64,000 nt of DNA from Glandiceps talaboti (taxonomy: Eukaryota; Hemichordata; Enteropneusta; Spengelidae): contig NC_135553.1 of assembly GCF_964340395.1 (NCBI RefSeq), positions 14,671,001 through 14,735,000 on the forward strand, written 5' to 3'. Numbering within the stretch: the stretch's first letter is position 1; each line of letters opens with the position of its first letter. A program made the translations under genes and the position numbers. The notes under the pieces were generated by a model. That model saw only the letters and a program-made list of their open reading frames with translations. It was not told where the DNA came from and did no database searches. Below are positions 1 to 12,043 of the stretch, piece by piece.

Positions 1-700
1 AGATGGGTAAATAGGCATCTGTAGGTAGGAAGGTGTATAGGTGAAGTCTTAGGCAAGCAGATGTACAGATCATTGCAAAGTAATAAGTAGGTAGGTGGAC
101 GGATAGGCAAGTAAGACTCGATTATTGACACACGAAGGAAGGAAGCTCGAAGGTAGACACCGACATAGAGAACAAAACTACAGCGAACAAAACTGGCAAC
201 TAACTGACTCCACATGAGAAAGATACTTTAAAATGTCTTAGCGTCGACTTAGTCTGCTTTTTGGTTGTTACGTTTACTGTCGTTTGACTTTTGTGCAAGC
301 TCATTATACACACATCTGACACAATACCATAGGTTTTCTCGAGCCACACAAGAGAGCTGAGTGAATTCACTCAACCAATGAAAACGCGTAATACGCCGAA
401 ACATACGGGTACAGTTCTTCAGAGCACTGTGTTTGAAAAGAGCACGAGCACAGAGCAGAGACAACGATGTTATCGTTATTGTTTGGTCTTTCTCTTTCTT
501 TCGCTTTCGAACCTGGAGTGCTATATTGTAAGACGGATTCTGATTGGCTATACTTTTAAGTATGGGGTTGGGTTTGGGGAAACCTATTATATTGTGTCAG
601 ATGTATGTAACAAGCACTCACAAAAGAACGAACGACAACAAATGTAACAGCCAAAAAGAGAAATCCTGACTTGTACACTGCATCAGATTTTAATCAGATT
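1..700. other. Non-coding, presumed intron of the GMC gene
   Basis: The first ~240 bases are rich in degenerate GGTA/GATA-like steps. No GMC exon was recognised here on the minus strand. The short reading frames at 249-647 show no family features. At 682-701 is the terminus (CATCAGATTTTAATCAGATT) of the foldback MITE family seen elsewhere in the window, a few bases inside the intron after the exon-4 donor. Its other end was not found. Confidence 0.5.
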
Positions 701-701
701 G
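682..701 (-). repeat. Solo terminus of the foldback MITE family
   Basis: The sequence equals the right end of the complete MITEs at 5761-5977 and 29052-29275. It abuts the splice donor of GMC exon 4 (GT at 709-710 read on the minus strand). Only one end is recognisable. Confidence 0.6.
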
Positions 702-710
702 AGCTCTTAC

Positions 711-2339
711 CTGCTTTAACGAACATCTCTCCAAACTTGCACCTTGGGCGCATATCAGACACTGTCAGTAGTCCTCCTTTGTTATGATAGGGCGTTTTCA
801 CATACTCCTCACTACCAGCAAAAAAGTTAATACCACTCATGTGAACAAAATTATCACATGCATCAATTTATGAAAATCACAACAATTCTTGTCATGATTC
901 TTTTCAAACAGATTTTTAGTTCGAAATTAGATCAAATTCGTCGATATCATTTTTTAATTACTTTGTGAAGTAACTTTGAGTTGAAAGCATGGTGAAGGGT
1001 ACATATTTTATAAGGGTACATATTATTAACTTACTTGGTGTTGTTTTCTGATTTCAAGAAATACGGCAAAACATCATCAAAGCCCCATCCTTCAGCGCCA
1101 AGGCTAGCCCAAGAATCATAATCTTCTCCAGCTCCTCGAATGTATGTCATGTAATTGATACTGCTTGAACCACCAAGTACCTATAGGAATGATTCTCAGT
1201 ATGTGTACAGTAATATATAACATTCTATTGAAACTAAAATGCTCAAAGAATCTTTTATCATACATCCATCAGTGATTCATATCCCCAGTTCATATCGCGT
1301 GGTATGAACTAGTTACCCATAGTGACCTCAATTTGCATTGACTGTGCACTAGTTGTGTTTTGTTTTCCCTAGGGCCATAGTCATCTACAATAGGGGTCTT
1401 TTCGGCGATTTGTGCGAAAAGAATATGTGTCTGAGCATATGATGTGTTATATAAAAAAAACTTATTTCCTCGCTTTATCCTGACACTAGTGGACTTCACA
1501 TTACCCCTCGTGCTGTTATAAGGATCTATTTCCCAAGGCTTTAACCCCCAGGAATTGTTTGCTGCATAACAACCCTACTGGTAACAGACGTCTACTGGTG
1601 CCCTCATACCAATTATATTACCTTGCCCTTGTTCCAAAGACAACGTTGCTCCTTAAATGCCAGACATGCGTTCTTTTGTGGAACAGTCTACAAAATAGAA
1701 AAAAAGAAGATAAAGTGTCAGTAACACCTGGCCGGGCAAAATTTGAAAATATATCAACTGAATATCATCCATAAGGACAAAATACACACAGTTGGATTCG
1801 AATTATATTCCCACACGCATCATTAGTATGCAAATTCTGAGCTACCACAGAAAGAATATCCTTTAATTTGTAGATGTCTTAATTATGCAAATTACACCAT
1901 ACATTTAAAATAAACCAACAAGTTTTAGGGGACACGCACATTTCATTATAACCAATGTATGTACCAAACTGTATTGCATTTGAATATTGTATTCTAACGA
2001 TATTGCCAAATTACCAAAAATTATTAATTAGGCAAATGACACATTAAAACCACTGCAAAAGATACAAAAAATCTTACATATATAGCAATATATAAGCAAT
2101 TTCAGTTACATAATCCTCCCCCTATTAGGAAAAGTGATTCATGGTTATATACCAACTTAGGGGAAAAGTGATACTTATGATTCATATTTTCTTGAAGACC
2201 ACATAACACGTAAAGACTTATTTGGGTATAAGTGACTCATAAGCCAATTACCTGGCTGGGGTTTCACATTAATTAATGTTTGTATATTACTGTAGGTACG
2301 TATGTACTTGTGTATGTGAAACTGTGTCACTATAATAAG

Positions 2340-2370
<31 letters not shown>

Positions 2371-2595
2371 CTGAAATGTGAAGCTTGCTCCTCTCAGATA
2401 AACAAAAGATTTTCGTTGCACTTGCGCAAACATACTTCGGAATCCGTAGCGTGGGCACCCAGAGTGGCTGGACTTTGGGCTTTAGATATAGACTGGCCAT
2501 TGTTTATATAGTGTATCATAGGACGTTTATCAAACACCCGTTTTTGTATATGTATATAGACAATTGTAAAGCATCATGCAGTATGCATGCATGCA

Positions 2596-2631
<36 letters not shown>

Positions 2632-2768
2632 TACGTACGTACGTACGTACGTACGTACGTACGTACGTACATACATACATACATACATACATACATACAT
2701 ACATACATACATACGGGCGGGCGGGCAGACGGACGGACGGACGGACGGACGGACGGACGGACGGACGG

Positions 2769-2851
<83 letters not shown>

Positions 2852-3139
2852 CAGACAGACAGACAAATAAATAAATAGACAGCTAATGCTAGCGGAAGGT
2901 AAAATTCGACCACGAATGGTGACAGGGTCGCTTACCTTGTACATCCAGTCAATCTCTGTACCCACCACATTTCCGACCTCTACGGGGATATCAATGGAAG
3001 GTTTCGTGTCCTCAAGACCAGCTTCTATCAACAACACACTGGTGTTCTTATCTACCGACAAACGATTTGCCAGGACACAACCAGCACTACCAGCTCCGAT
3101 TATAGCATAGTCATAAACCTTTCTACTCTCTGACGCCAT
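711..3139 (-). CDS. GMC-family FAD oxidoreductase (choline dehydrogenase-like), N-terminal part
   Basis: Four exons read on the minus strand: 3139-2936 (68 codons from ATG), 1687-1622, 1180-1035 and 835-711, each with GT-AG borders and matching phases (0, 0, 2, 1). Exon 1 gives the Rossmann FAD-binding motif [19 protein letters not shown] and ends DWMYK. Exon 2 reads [14 protein letters not shown] then RCLWNKGK. Exon 3 has the GMC signature [16 protein letters not shown] and [11 protein letters not shown]. Exon 4 has [11 protein letters not shown]. This order is the standard N-terminal half of choline or glucose dehydrogenase-like proteins (about 550-600 aa), which oxidise alcohol groups using FAD. 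The catalytic C-terminal half lies left of the window. Oddity: the usual W-P-R-G-K is W-N-K-G-K here. No frameshift or stop is seen, so it looks functional. The substrate cannot be told from this half. Confidence 0.9.
2346..2371. repeat. (TA)n microsatellite
   Basis: A short alternating AT run inside GMC intron 1. Confidence 0.9.
2583..2875. repeat. Graded compound tetranucleotide microsatellite
   Basis: About 290 bp of uninterrupted 4-bp repeats whose unit changes in steps: GCAT, GCGT, ACGT, ACAT, then GGGC, ACGG, ACAG and finally AAAT. Most neighbouring blocks differ by one base of the unit. It lies about 60 bp inside GMC intron 1. The long reading frames through it on both strands (runs of ACVR, TDRQ, CLSV and similar) are repeat artefacts. 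Confidence 0.95.
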
Positions 3140-3293
3140 TTTTGTTCGAGAGCAGGAAGTCTATCTTTTGGTACAAGAGTAAGGGTCACCCTATTATGAG
3201 AGAGGTTTAGATACACGTTTTAACGTGTACGCGTACGGGAGCGTTATCGTGCAGGCATTCACGTAATGACGTGTACAAAGTTGTGTTTAGTTA

Positions 3294-3748
3294 TTCCTGT
3301 CACTACTCTCAGAACTTATGGGACTGTATTGTTAATGAATGGGATCCCATTCTTGCACTGGGGTTATCCTCCCTTTCTGCAAGTCAAGTAATTCTTGGCG
3401 ACAGCAACCTTTCAATTGTATGTACTTTCATTACCCTTCTATTCAAGAAGTATATTCATAAAGTTAAGATGGACCTGAAAATCCCAATTTGGGTAGAATT
3501 CCAAATCCATAAAATTGAACAATTTGTCGCAATGCAGAAGGGAAAATTAGATAAACACTTGGAAAAATGGGGAGCCATGCAAAATATTTTGTACAATGTA
3601 TGAATTATTTTTTTTACCATCAGCTACTTTCTCTTCTTTTCCATGTTCTTTTCCTGTTTTGAGTGTTTTTTCCCTTTTTGTGGTTGCGGTGTATAAATTT
3701 TTGTGTGCAAAAAAAGCAATAAACGTCTTGTCTAAAATATAAAAAAAA
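3294..3748 (+). mobile_element. 5'-truncated LINE (L1/Tx1-like 3' end)
   Basis: About 100 codons resemble the extreme C-terminus of L1/Tx1-type ORF2 proteins: the pattern LLFKKYIHKVKM, then IEQFVAMQKGKLDKHLEKWG. A pyrimidine-rich 3' UTR, an AATAAA at 3718-3723 and an A-rich tail follow. It is flanked by a perfect 14-bp direct repeat GTTGTGTTTAGTTA at 3280-3293 and 3749-3762, the expected target-site duplication. The insert lies about 155 bp upstream of the GMC start codon, on the opposite strand, so it may affect that promoter. It encodes no complete protein. Confidence 0.85.
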
Positions 3749-3762
3749 GTTGTGTTTAGTTA

Positions 3763-4388
3763 CGTGTTCACGTGAAAAACATTGGAATGTGCACGCGCGC
3801 GTACGCGTTGGCATCTTCTGTACAGAAGGATAAACACATGACTTCGTTTTCTAAATATGTCGGTATTTGTTTTACTATTTTTCTTGTAAGTACCCAAACG
3901 AAAAACCGAACAATTAGTTTACAGTTATGCTCTCGAACTTTGATATAAAAAATACAACATTTAATAGAAGAAAAATGACAAAAACTTAGCACGTATTTGC
4001 AGGTACGCGTAGACCGCCATTTTGACGTATCATACAGAACGCCTGGGTTGCTTCGATTCACGTGACTATGATGCTGTGCGTATAAAGACACACGTAAATA
4101 CGGGCATCTAAATCTCCCTATTTTCTATGTTTCTCAATGTAAACACCTCATCTTGAAAATGCTGTGTCATCAGTTTTGGAGCTTCGGTCGGTAAGTTGAA
4201 AACACCGAAAGCAAATGAGTACACATGTCGGCGAGGCTGTCAATTCATCATCGCCAATTCATAATCGTTGTGGGCTAGTCACGAGAAACCTTTCGTGCCA
4301 TCGTCAAATGTCACATGCTTATATTACTTCTCACAAGTGCGATATCACACGTTTATATATACTAGTATATATGATGTAACCATAATAC
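3763..4388. other. Intergenic, no gene seen
   Basis: AT-rich sequence upstream of the GMC gene. The frame at 3768-4091 on the minus strand has no recognisable domain. Several CACGTG/ACGCGT-like short motifs occur, but I cannot support a specific promoter. Confidence 0.4.
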
Positions 4389-4792
4389 AAAATGTAATGG
4401 TCACACCACTACGATCGATGTAATGTAAAAACATGGTGGTAAACATGAATTTCCAACCTTATAAACCTGTTTACTGAAATGTTAAAGCCAGACCCCCTCC
4501 CTCCCTCCCTCCCTCCCTAAACGAACGAAGTTCGCTTTGAGCGTGTGTGACGTTATGCGATCATCCCTAAATTGTCACTACAAGTCTAGCTACTCGAAGT
4601 CACAAAGGCCCCTTAGTTAGGTCACTGTTATCTTCCTTTGCTGAGCGAAGAAAAATATTGGGGAAAGTATCATCTGCAAATTTCTGATTTGTGGTGGATA
4701 CCTACATCAATGTCATTAATACAAATTAAGAAAAGCACTGATCCTTGTGGCACCCCACTAGGAACAGGTTTCCATGGTGAATTGCATCCCTC

Positions 4793-4845
<53 letters not shown>

Positions 4846-5490
4846 GACACTGTTGTCTGTTAGCTCCAACAATACATGCGTTATGCATGTGCTCGTACTT
4901 TGTGGCAGGCTTTATAGCAAAGTCCAGGAATCTTTCATCGGAGTATGTTGTTACTTCACCAATGAAATCCCTTCTGGCATTACTAATTAGTTATTTCTGT
5001 CATACCACATTAGGTAATTAATCTCAAACGGGGCGAGAGCAGTTCCAATCTTGTTTTCATAAGCTTGTGTGAACATTTTGTTTTGTTTGTGTGATGCTCT
5101 ATCACGAAACTTAACAGTTATTGGCTAGCTTAATTCTGGGCGATTTCATATTATAGACAATTTACTCAATTGTCTAAAGGTGCCCTCTGATGCACTCAGG
5201 TGCTCAAAATTTCTCAGGATTATTGTTTGTTTGTATAAAGTTCGCGCATCTTTCAAACACCGCATTTCTGAAAGGATTCCCGAACATCTCTACTATTCAG
5301 ATGAGCTTCTCTACCCACACTCACAAACTTCCTTCGATGCACTATTACATGTAAACGCCTTGACTCGAGTTGTCATGTAGCAGTGTCATTTCTCTCTGTC
5401 TGTCCCTCAGCAGACTGTTGAACCCCTCGACTCAGTTTTTTCATTCTTTATTTTCTCATCAGTCCCTCAGCGGACTGTCAAACGTACGTG
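4389..5490 (-). mobile_element. Decayed CR1/jockey-type retroelement fragment
   Basis: On the minus strand, about 4640-4890 encodes an RT core SGVPQGSVL followed by [13 protein letters not shown], split by a (CAA)n expansion at 4794-4842. The fragment is colinear with a second copy at about 31105-33690, including the block at 4389-4480, the AAAAATATTGGGG segment at 4651 and the CCTCAGC.GACTGT repeats near 5405 and 5464. A CCCT run is at 4497-4518. No frame is intact. Confidence 0.7.
4794..4842. repeat. (CAA)n microsatellite in RT remnant
   Basis: About 16 CAA triplets interrupt the antisense RT frame. The related copy at 33006-33019 has only a few triplets, so the run expanded after the copies separated. 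Confidence 0.9.
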
Positions 5491-5760
5491 TTTTACACCA
5501 TTTCAAGTGTGCGGCAGCGACACGTGCACTTATTCCATGGTCTGGAAAAAAACAGGTGGCTGATCGGGCCGGGTGTGGTTGCAGTTGCTGTGGCTGGCTG
5601 GGTTGAAGTGGCTGTTCTCTCTGGGTGACGACAAATACAAATAATAGACTGTCTGGACGTGATCATGATCGATGTGTCGATGTTCAAGTGGTTGAAGTCT
5701 TCTCGGCTGTGGTCTTCTGGACTGCAGAAATGTTGTTTTTTCTTCAGTATAGTGGTGCAT
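5491..5760. other. Intergenic, no gene seen
   Basis: No family-level coding signal. Overlapping short frames on both strands (5493-5763) are not recognisable. Confidence 0.4.
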
Positions 5761-5977
5761 CAATCTGATTAAAATCTGATGTGGTACATGTAAAAGCAGC
5801 TAGATGCCTTTATTTACCTCTATACGTATATCATTTTGTGTCGTTTGTTTTGTTCCGAGTGGTCGCTGCCAAGGCGGCGATCACTCGGAACAAAACAAAC
5901 GACACAAAACGATGGAAATAGAGGCACATCATAAAGGCATCTAGCCGCTTTCACCACATCAGATTTTAATCAGATTG
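5761..5977. mobile_element. Foldback MITE with ~100-bp inverted arms
   Basis: It starts CAATCTGATTAAAATCTGAT and ends with its reverse complement. Nearly the whole element is one imperfect palindrome, and the centre (5845-5912) pairs almost perfectly. Flanking 10-mers AGTGGTGCAT (5751-5760) and GGTGATGCAT (5978-5987) match at 8 of 10 positions, consistent with a 10-bp target duplication as in the sibling at 29052-29275. It is non-coding. Long TSD and foldback form suggest a Mutator- or Foldback-type origin (inference). Confidence 0.8.
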
Positions 5978-6442
5978 GGTGATGCATATTAGTACTGTGA
6001 CACTTGCAGGGGCTGCACGGCTGGGTGAAGTTGAAGCCATCTGGGAGCTCACTGTTGTCAGCAAGCGCCCTGTCTGTGCGAGGAATATATGACAATATGT
6101 CCGATTGCCCTACTTTTACCGTTATGTACTCTTAGACTGTGATACTAGTATTTAAATTTAACATCTGGTGTAATATGTTCGCTGCGTGATTGGGCTTTGA
6201 ATAATGTGCTTCTTAACCCATGATCTATCGTATTCTGCTCAAATTTTATATAGTCGGCGCGGGTTTTATGTCCGTGTGTGATCCGTGGAATAGTGAATGA
6301 CACGGGATTTGCTTCCAAGAATCTGTCCAACTTCATTTACTGTGTTTATCGTGCGGTTATTTATGTTAACTTTCCTTTTGGCAAGAAAGTACACGACAGG
6401 ATAATGCACTCTCAGACTGGTTCAGAATATACAACTATGACA
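5978..6442. promoter_or_regulatory. 5' leader/promoter region of gene A
   Basis: Bases 6230-6440 align with the leader of gene B (14756-14774 and 15545-15714), for example GAATAGTGAATGACACGGGA at 6288 against GAATAGTGAAAGACCCGGGA at 15575. Conservation ahead of the ATG supports a shared leader or promoter. No TATA box or start site can be fixed by eye. Confidence 0.5.
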
Positions 6443-9400
6443 ATGAACCGTCCACGTGGCATTTACGTTAGCGTGTCCACGCCCAAATACTTTATAATTT
6501 GTCTTTGCGGTGCTTTAGTCTTCCTCGTATATGTATATAGTGGGCAAGGATTTAATCCCGGACAAGTGTTTCGTCAACTTCCACTAGTATTAATGGACAA
6601 TGTGACAGTGGTTCCTTCGAATTTTACATCAGCTATTCGTGACGATGTGAAAGGTAAGATTCCAACAGACATACGATATTATTATTATTGCTTTCATTGG
6701 GATGGTTATCTAGAATCTATGGAACATGTAATCTCGTCAGGGTATCTCAGTACACAGCATAAATCTATGGAAGACTATAATTACTTGCAAGCCAATACAA
6801 CTCTTTCTATAAAAAGTAGTCTTTACAAATGTAGCAAATGTTGACAGAAAGCAACATAAACTAATTTTTGATAATGCTACCTATGGTACATATATAGGTT
6901 TGTGGTATTATACACTGCAGTAAAATATGATGTAACAAAAATATGTAGAATCAAATACAACTCCCAGTTGTTGGTTGTGGTGATAGGAAAGGAGAGAGAA
7001 GCGTGAACACTGTGGTTAAAGAGACATTGGGGATGTTGGTAAATGAAGAAGGTTGTTCTTGGTCCAGGCAATGTCTACTATTTGCGGATCTGGCCTTCAA
7101 CCATAGGGACTCGGAATATGCATTTGTATTTGTTTTGAAATGTTTATTTCCAAGTTTGTTTGTTTACTTTTTACTTTGTAGAAAGAGACGCTTCCCTTGT
7201 TACAGGGGTTGCCGACATTCTCTAAGGGTCGCCGCTCGAGAGCGCTCGCTAGAATAGCTCATTCATTATTAATAAGGTAGCCATAGTAAAGCCAAAAGAA
7301 CCAATTGATTTAGAAAAAAAGAACACAACACCAGCTTTTCAAATTGTTACTTTATTACGTGACACCTTGCAAGGAAAAGATGTTTTGAATCAACACTGAT
7401 TTTACTAGTCATGACGTCATTTGGCATCTGTTTTCTCCGGTTGAATTAAATTTTAGTTCAATCTTTACAAATTATATGTACAACAGTTTTTCATGCTATA
7501 ACCAATCGTTTTAAGCTGCATATACTGAAATATCACAATGTATAAATATATTTAATTAGTGTGTTACTTGTCTGTGGTTAGTGTTAAACTTACCTAGTGT
7601 GTTCACAAATCACTTCCTGTACCACAGACAGGGAAAAGACTGCGCCTGTATGTATAATCATAAACAATAGAGAAAGGATCTCCCCTCCACTGTCTATTGT
7701 ACAATAACAAATTATTAATTAAATTTTTCCCAATAAATGACTTACAAATAGGAGCTTGACATAATGTTATTCCACAATGTTTTAAAGGTGGGTCGCGGCT
7801 AATTCGGTGCGCGCGTACTTTTCTGTTATCGTCACTTCACGGTTTCGAGTGTTCTAAAGATCAGCGCGGGCTACTAATAAAGTGTCTTGTTGCGCGTTAT
7901 TGCAGTGGCATAAAAAATTTTTTTTAAAAATTGGTACAAAGCTGGGAAAATTTTTAGGCCAATCGTATTGATTCTAACGTATGAAAACGGAGATCCCGTT
8001 CATTAGGAATGAGGCCCTGATATCCGAAGCAGACATTGTTATTACATCGACCTAGCCAATATGACTGTGAAAGTACAGGCAGAAGACAGAATTTCTGGAC
8101 AACATTATCTTGACAACAAAAAAAAAAGTACCAATCATCATAAATGTCTTGTTTAAATTTTGAAGTACAACTGACGCTCGTTGGGAAACCGTGTCGTATT
8201 TGCAATAAAGTTGCTTTAGGTGCGACAGAGCTATATTTGGAAAAGAACCAATCTTCATAGAATGAAAAGAATACATCGGCTAAAATTTATTGTACATCTC
8301 AGTGACGGTCGGTTTGTTTAGGTAATTTTTAAAAGTAGTACTAGTACTGATCATCATAGAATAAGAAATGTTGGCGGCCAAAATGTAATGTTTTAACTCT
8401 ATTTCTATAGTGGGATAAGGTTTTAATGAGGCATAAGAATTTTCTTCTCCGAACCCCCGGGTATCTTTTTTTATTCTAATCGCTAAAATTTGATGTAAAC
8501 TTACTAATTCTCATCCAATAAAAATATCATCACCTTCAATCTAATGTACAATCCATAAAAGAATGTCTCACTCATAAAGTTAGCCAGAAATAGATTGCTT
8601 TTCAAACTGTAGAGGATGCCAAAGTAACCCTATATCTGTTACCTCAGACCACTATAGACCTCTATAGTGGTCAGGTATAGTGAAACATGTTACCCACAAT
8701 ACATTGATGTAATTGTTGTGTATGGTGTTTAGCATCCTAATGTTTGTTTTATAAGGAAAAGTGGAAATATTGTTTTGGAATATATGTCGAATATTAATTA
8801 TATTATATCATGCTACTATGCGCCATTCTGATTGGATAATAACTGTGGTAAAATCCCATTTTACCACGGCTGACAGTGGTAAAATGGGCCCCTAAACTAG
8901 CATATGAATAGTACTCACAAAAATGAAGCTAGTGTTCGTTCTTATACCAGTAAGTTAACACTTCCTCGGAGTAAAGGTATGTCAGGTATCCTGTCCAATA
9001 GTTTGGGTTACAGTAGTCCAAATAATTCCACTGATGACCTTGCGATCGAAAGTAACGATCGATCAGTGGCTTCAACATCACTGGCCATGGCTGATAAGGT
9101 ACAAGTTCTCCCATGCAACGAGCCGTCAGCGTCCTGCTCTCGTTGAATCAAGGAATACCAATTTAACTTTTAACCATCAGTCAAGTGCGTCAGGATTATT
9201 TCAAAACTGTACATTTTCAGGTTCAGTCAATGTTCAATTTGTTAACCATTAAATTAAAGTAGACTGTGTAACGTCGCGTCTCTGATTTACTGTCTCGAGC
9301 TTTCTCCGATTCCACTGATTCAACGCCGAGACATCTATTTTGTGTACAAGATTGTATTGTTCTTAATGTAAATATCCAAACAAAATTGTTACTTTCTTTG

Positions 9401-11953
9401 ACCCCTTGCCCCGTTTTCTTCGTTGCTAGTTTTCAACGCGTTTTCGTTATGCATTATATGATGTAAATAAAGTAATTTATCAATGCAATGCAATGTAGTG
9501 TATGGTTTGTGTTCATGCAGTGTGTGTGTTTGGGCGACATGAACGTATCCACTCATCAAAATATGCTTGTTCCCGACGATCTATTACCGACGATCTTTTT
9601 CTGTACGTACGAATTCACCTTTTCAGGCATATAAATAACCACAGAATCACATTTAGAAGAAATAGACACATATTTTGATATAATATAATAGCAATAACCC
9701 CCTCCGAAGGCGGGTATACACTCGAATTTGGTACAATTCGCTCCATATAGCACTCGCCATTCGGCTCGTGCTATATGTCGCGAATTGTACCAAAATCTCG
9801 TGTATACCCGCCTTCGGCGGGGGTTATTGCTTAATTCTATACCTTTTAGTTGTGAAGTTTCAATGGAGATTACCATGGCAACCATTGATTTTTCTAGTTT
9901 TTGATTACACCTGTACACATTTTGAGGAACCTATAGTGTCGTCAAATAATTAATAGCGAGCCTCCTTAAGATGGAAACTATAGTAAAGTTGTTTTGTTAA
10001 TCCAAAATTAACCATTTCCAAGCTATATGTCCATAATAAAAGCTGGATAACTTGGATAGGTCCTGTCTTTTTTTAGTACGGACCAGAGGGCGCTAAACCT
10101 TAAATAGAAATTTAACATGTCACGACTCTCTTTTATAGTGGTCTGAGGATCGAGTCAGCACCAACGAGGTGCGAGGAAACGAATATGTGCCATGCGTTAG
10201 TCCTCAGACCATCAAAGAATTGTATTAGTGGTCTGACATTAGTCAATAAGCATTAATATTTGGGGAGGGGGTTGTGTGTTTTTATGAATATTATAAGAAA
10301 ATAGTTCAATTAAATTTGCAGGTCAGTTTTACTGTTAATGTGCTATGAGATGGCGTTAAACAGCGTCACCATGTGATTAGAACCAATAGTCTTTGTACTG
10401 TGAGGACGCTGTTCGCCCTGTCTAAGTATCACATAGGGATATTGCAGCAGAATGTAGCTGTGTCTAGTTTTTAGGTTTGTATAAACGAACGTTTATAATA
10501 GCGAAATTCTCGGCATGAGGGAAGGCGATCATAATCAAAATTCCCATACGACTTGACTACAGGCTATGGAGGTAAGAAGTCGATCCTTGTCCCTTTTCTA
10601 GGGTTAAGTCGGGGGTTAAGTCTATTAAATTAGAGTAACGACCTATCAAAATGTGAAAGGTACGATTGTCATACATTTATGAAGTGTATTGTTATTCAAA
10701 ACCCTGAACTTGAAATGTCATCTTTTGTATATTTTACCAGCACAATCACAAAAGAAGTCCCTTGACTGTATTGTTCGCATGGCTGAACCGGGGACATTTC
10801 CTCTGGTAGCATTGATCAGCTCTCCTGGTTCTGGTAATACATGGACTCGACATCTCATTCAACAAGCAACGGGGTTTTACACAGGATCAATGTATCAATA
10901 CCCAGGGCTAGGTGATAATGGTAAGTTGAAGTGCACAATGTGTTCTAAATAGAAATACAAGAGAAATGACTTTGTGCATAGACCCTACTATGATTTGTGT
11001 TATTTGAAAGAACGTGTACTTACATCCAAAATATACACCCTATAACGTCTCATCATTTGTTCAACGTGGTACCCCTCCGCGAATCACTGTGACGTAATTC
11101 CCTCGTTGTCAGCTTCTAGTACAGAAGGGTTCCACATTCGACTTTCGATACAAGAACTGTGTCACAAGTGTACGTAGCACCTTTGAACCCAATTGTTTTA
11201 TACCGTATGGAATAGCCAAACTTTACTTGTGTTAGAGAAGTATGGACTTCAAGAGACGTTGCAGTTATTAGAAATGTCATGAATTTGAAAGTTTTACTGT
11301 ATGAAATTGTGTACTGTTTGGGAAAACATACATGCATCAAAGTTGGCAGGGTAATACGGTAGCATTGCTTTCAATCAAAGGTTTGAACGATAAAGTACTG
11401 CACCATCATTCCATAATGATACATCACTGAAATTGTTCTGGTGCATACGCATTGACATAGATTTAGCGTATACTAACCACAACATTACCGAGACAGCAAC
11501 ATGCGTTCAAGTAGCTGTTTGCTTTGGTGGCATGGCCGCCGAATAGGCACCCACATAATTCAAGTACATAGTACATGTTGGTCAACAAGTAAATGGGAAT
11601 GTCACCTAAACGTAGATAGTATGTGCACGTGAAGTCAACCCATTCAGCCAACTTCACTTAAAATAACCGTGAAATATAACCAATTACTCGTGAGCAAATG
11701 TTCATAATACTTAACTTGTTCGAATTACTTTCACAAGTTCCCTATACATATATACACGTATCTATATATAATATCATAAACCACACAGTTCTGACCCAAA
11801 TATTTCGAAGAGACTGAGCTGCTCATCATCGGTGTGTCTCCAGCTCTGTCAAATTCTGTCTCTTCGAAATATTTAGGTCAGAACTGTATGGTACATGATA
11901 TTATTTATATATAGAACCTCCGTGTAAAGTGTTATATATATAGATAAAGTGTG

Positions 11954-12043
<90 letters not shown>

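Larger units (their letters stand above)
6654..10740 (+). other. Intron 1 of gene A
   Basis: It is mostly unrecognised AT-rich DNA. It contains a 1.04-kb segment (8795-9836) absent from the copy in unit 2, and small hairpins with the terminus CCTCAGACCACTATA (8643 and 10136-10210). The frames at 7003-7257 and 7954-8276 do not resemble known proteins and are broken or altered in the duplicate. Confidence 0.6.

Noticed and set aside
2385-3139. Long frames with TDRQ, ACVR, CLSV or YVRT repeats on both strands
   Set aside because: They are translations of the tetranucleotide microsatellite; only the first 68 codons of the minus-strand frame (3139-2936) are a real exon.
6278-6442. Upstream in-frame start at 6278 for gene A
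   Set aside because: The gene B leader aligns here but is not coding in the same frame; the shared start is at 6443/15715.
7954-8276. Overlapping minus-strand ORFs in intron 1 of gene A (and 39271-39594)
   Set aside because: The frame changes between the two copies because of a poly-A indel, so it is not under coding constraint.
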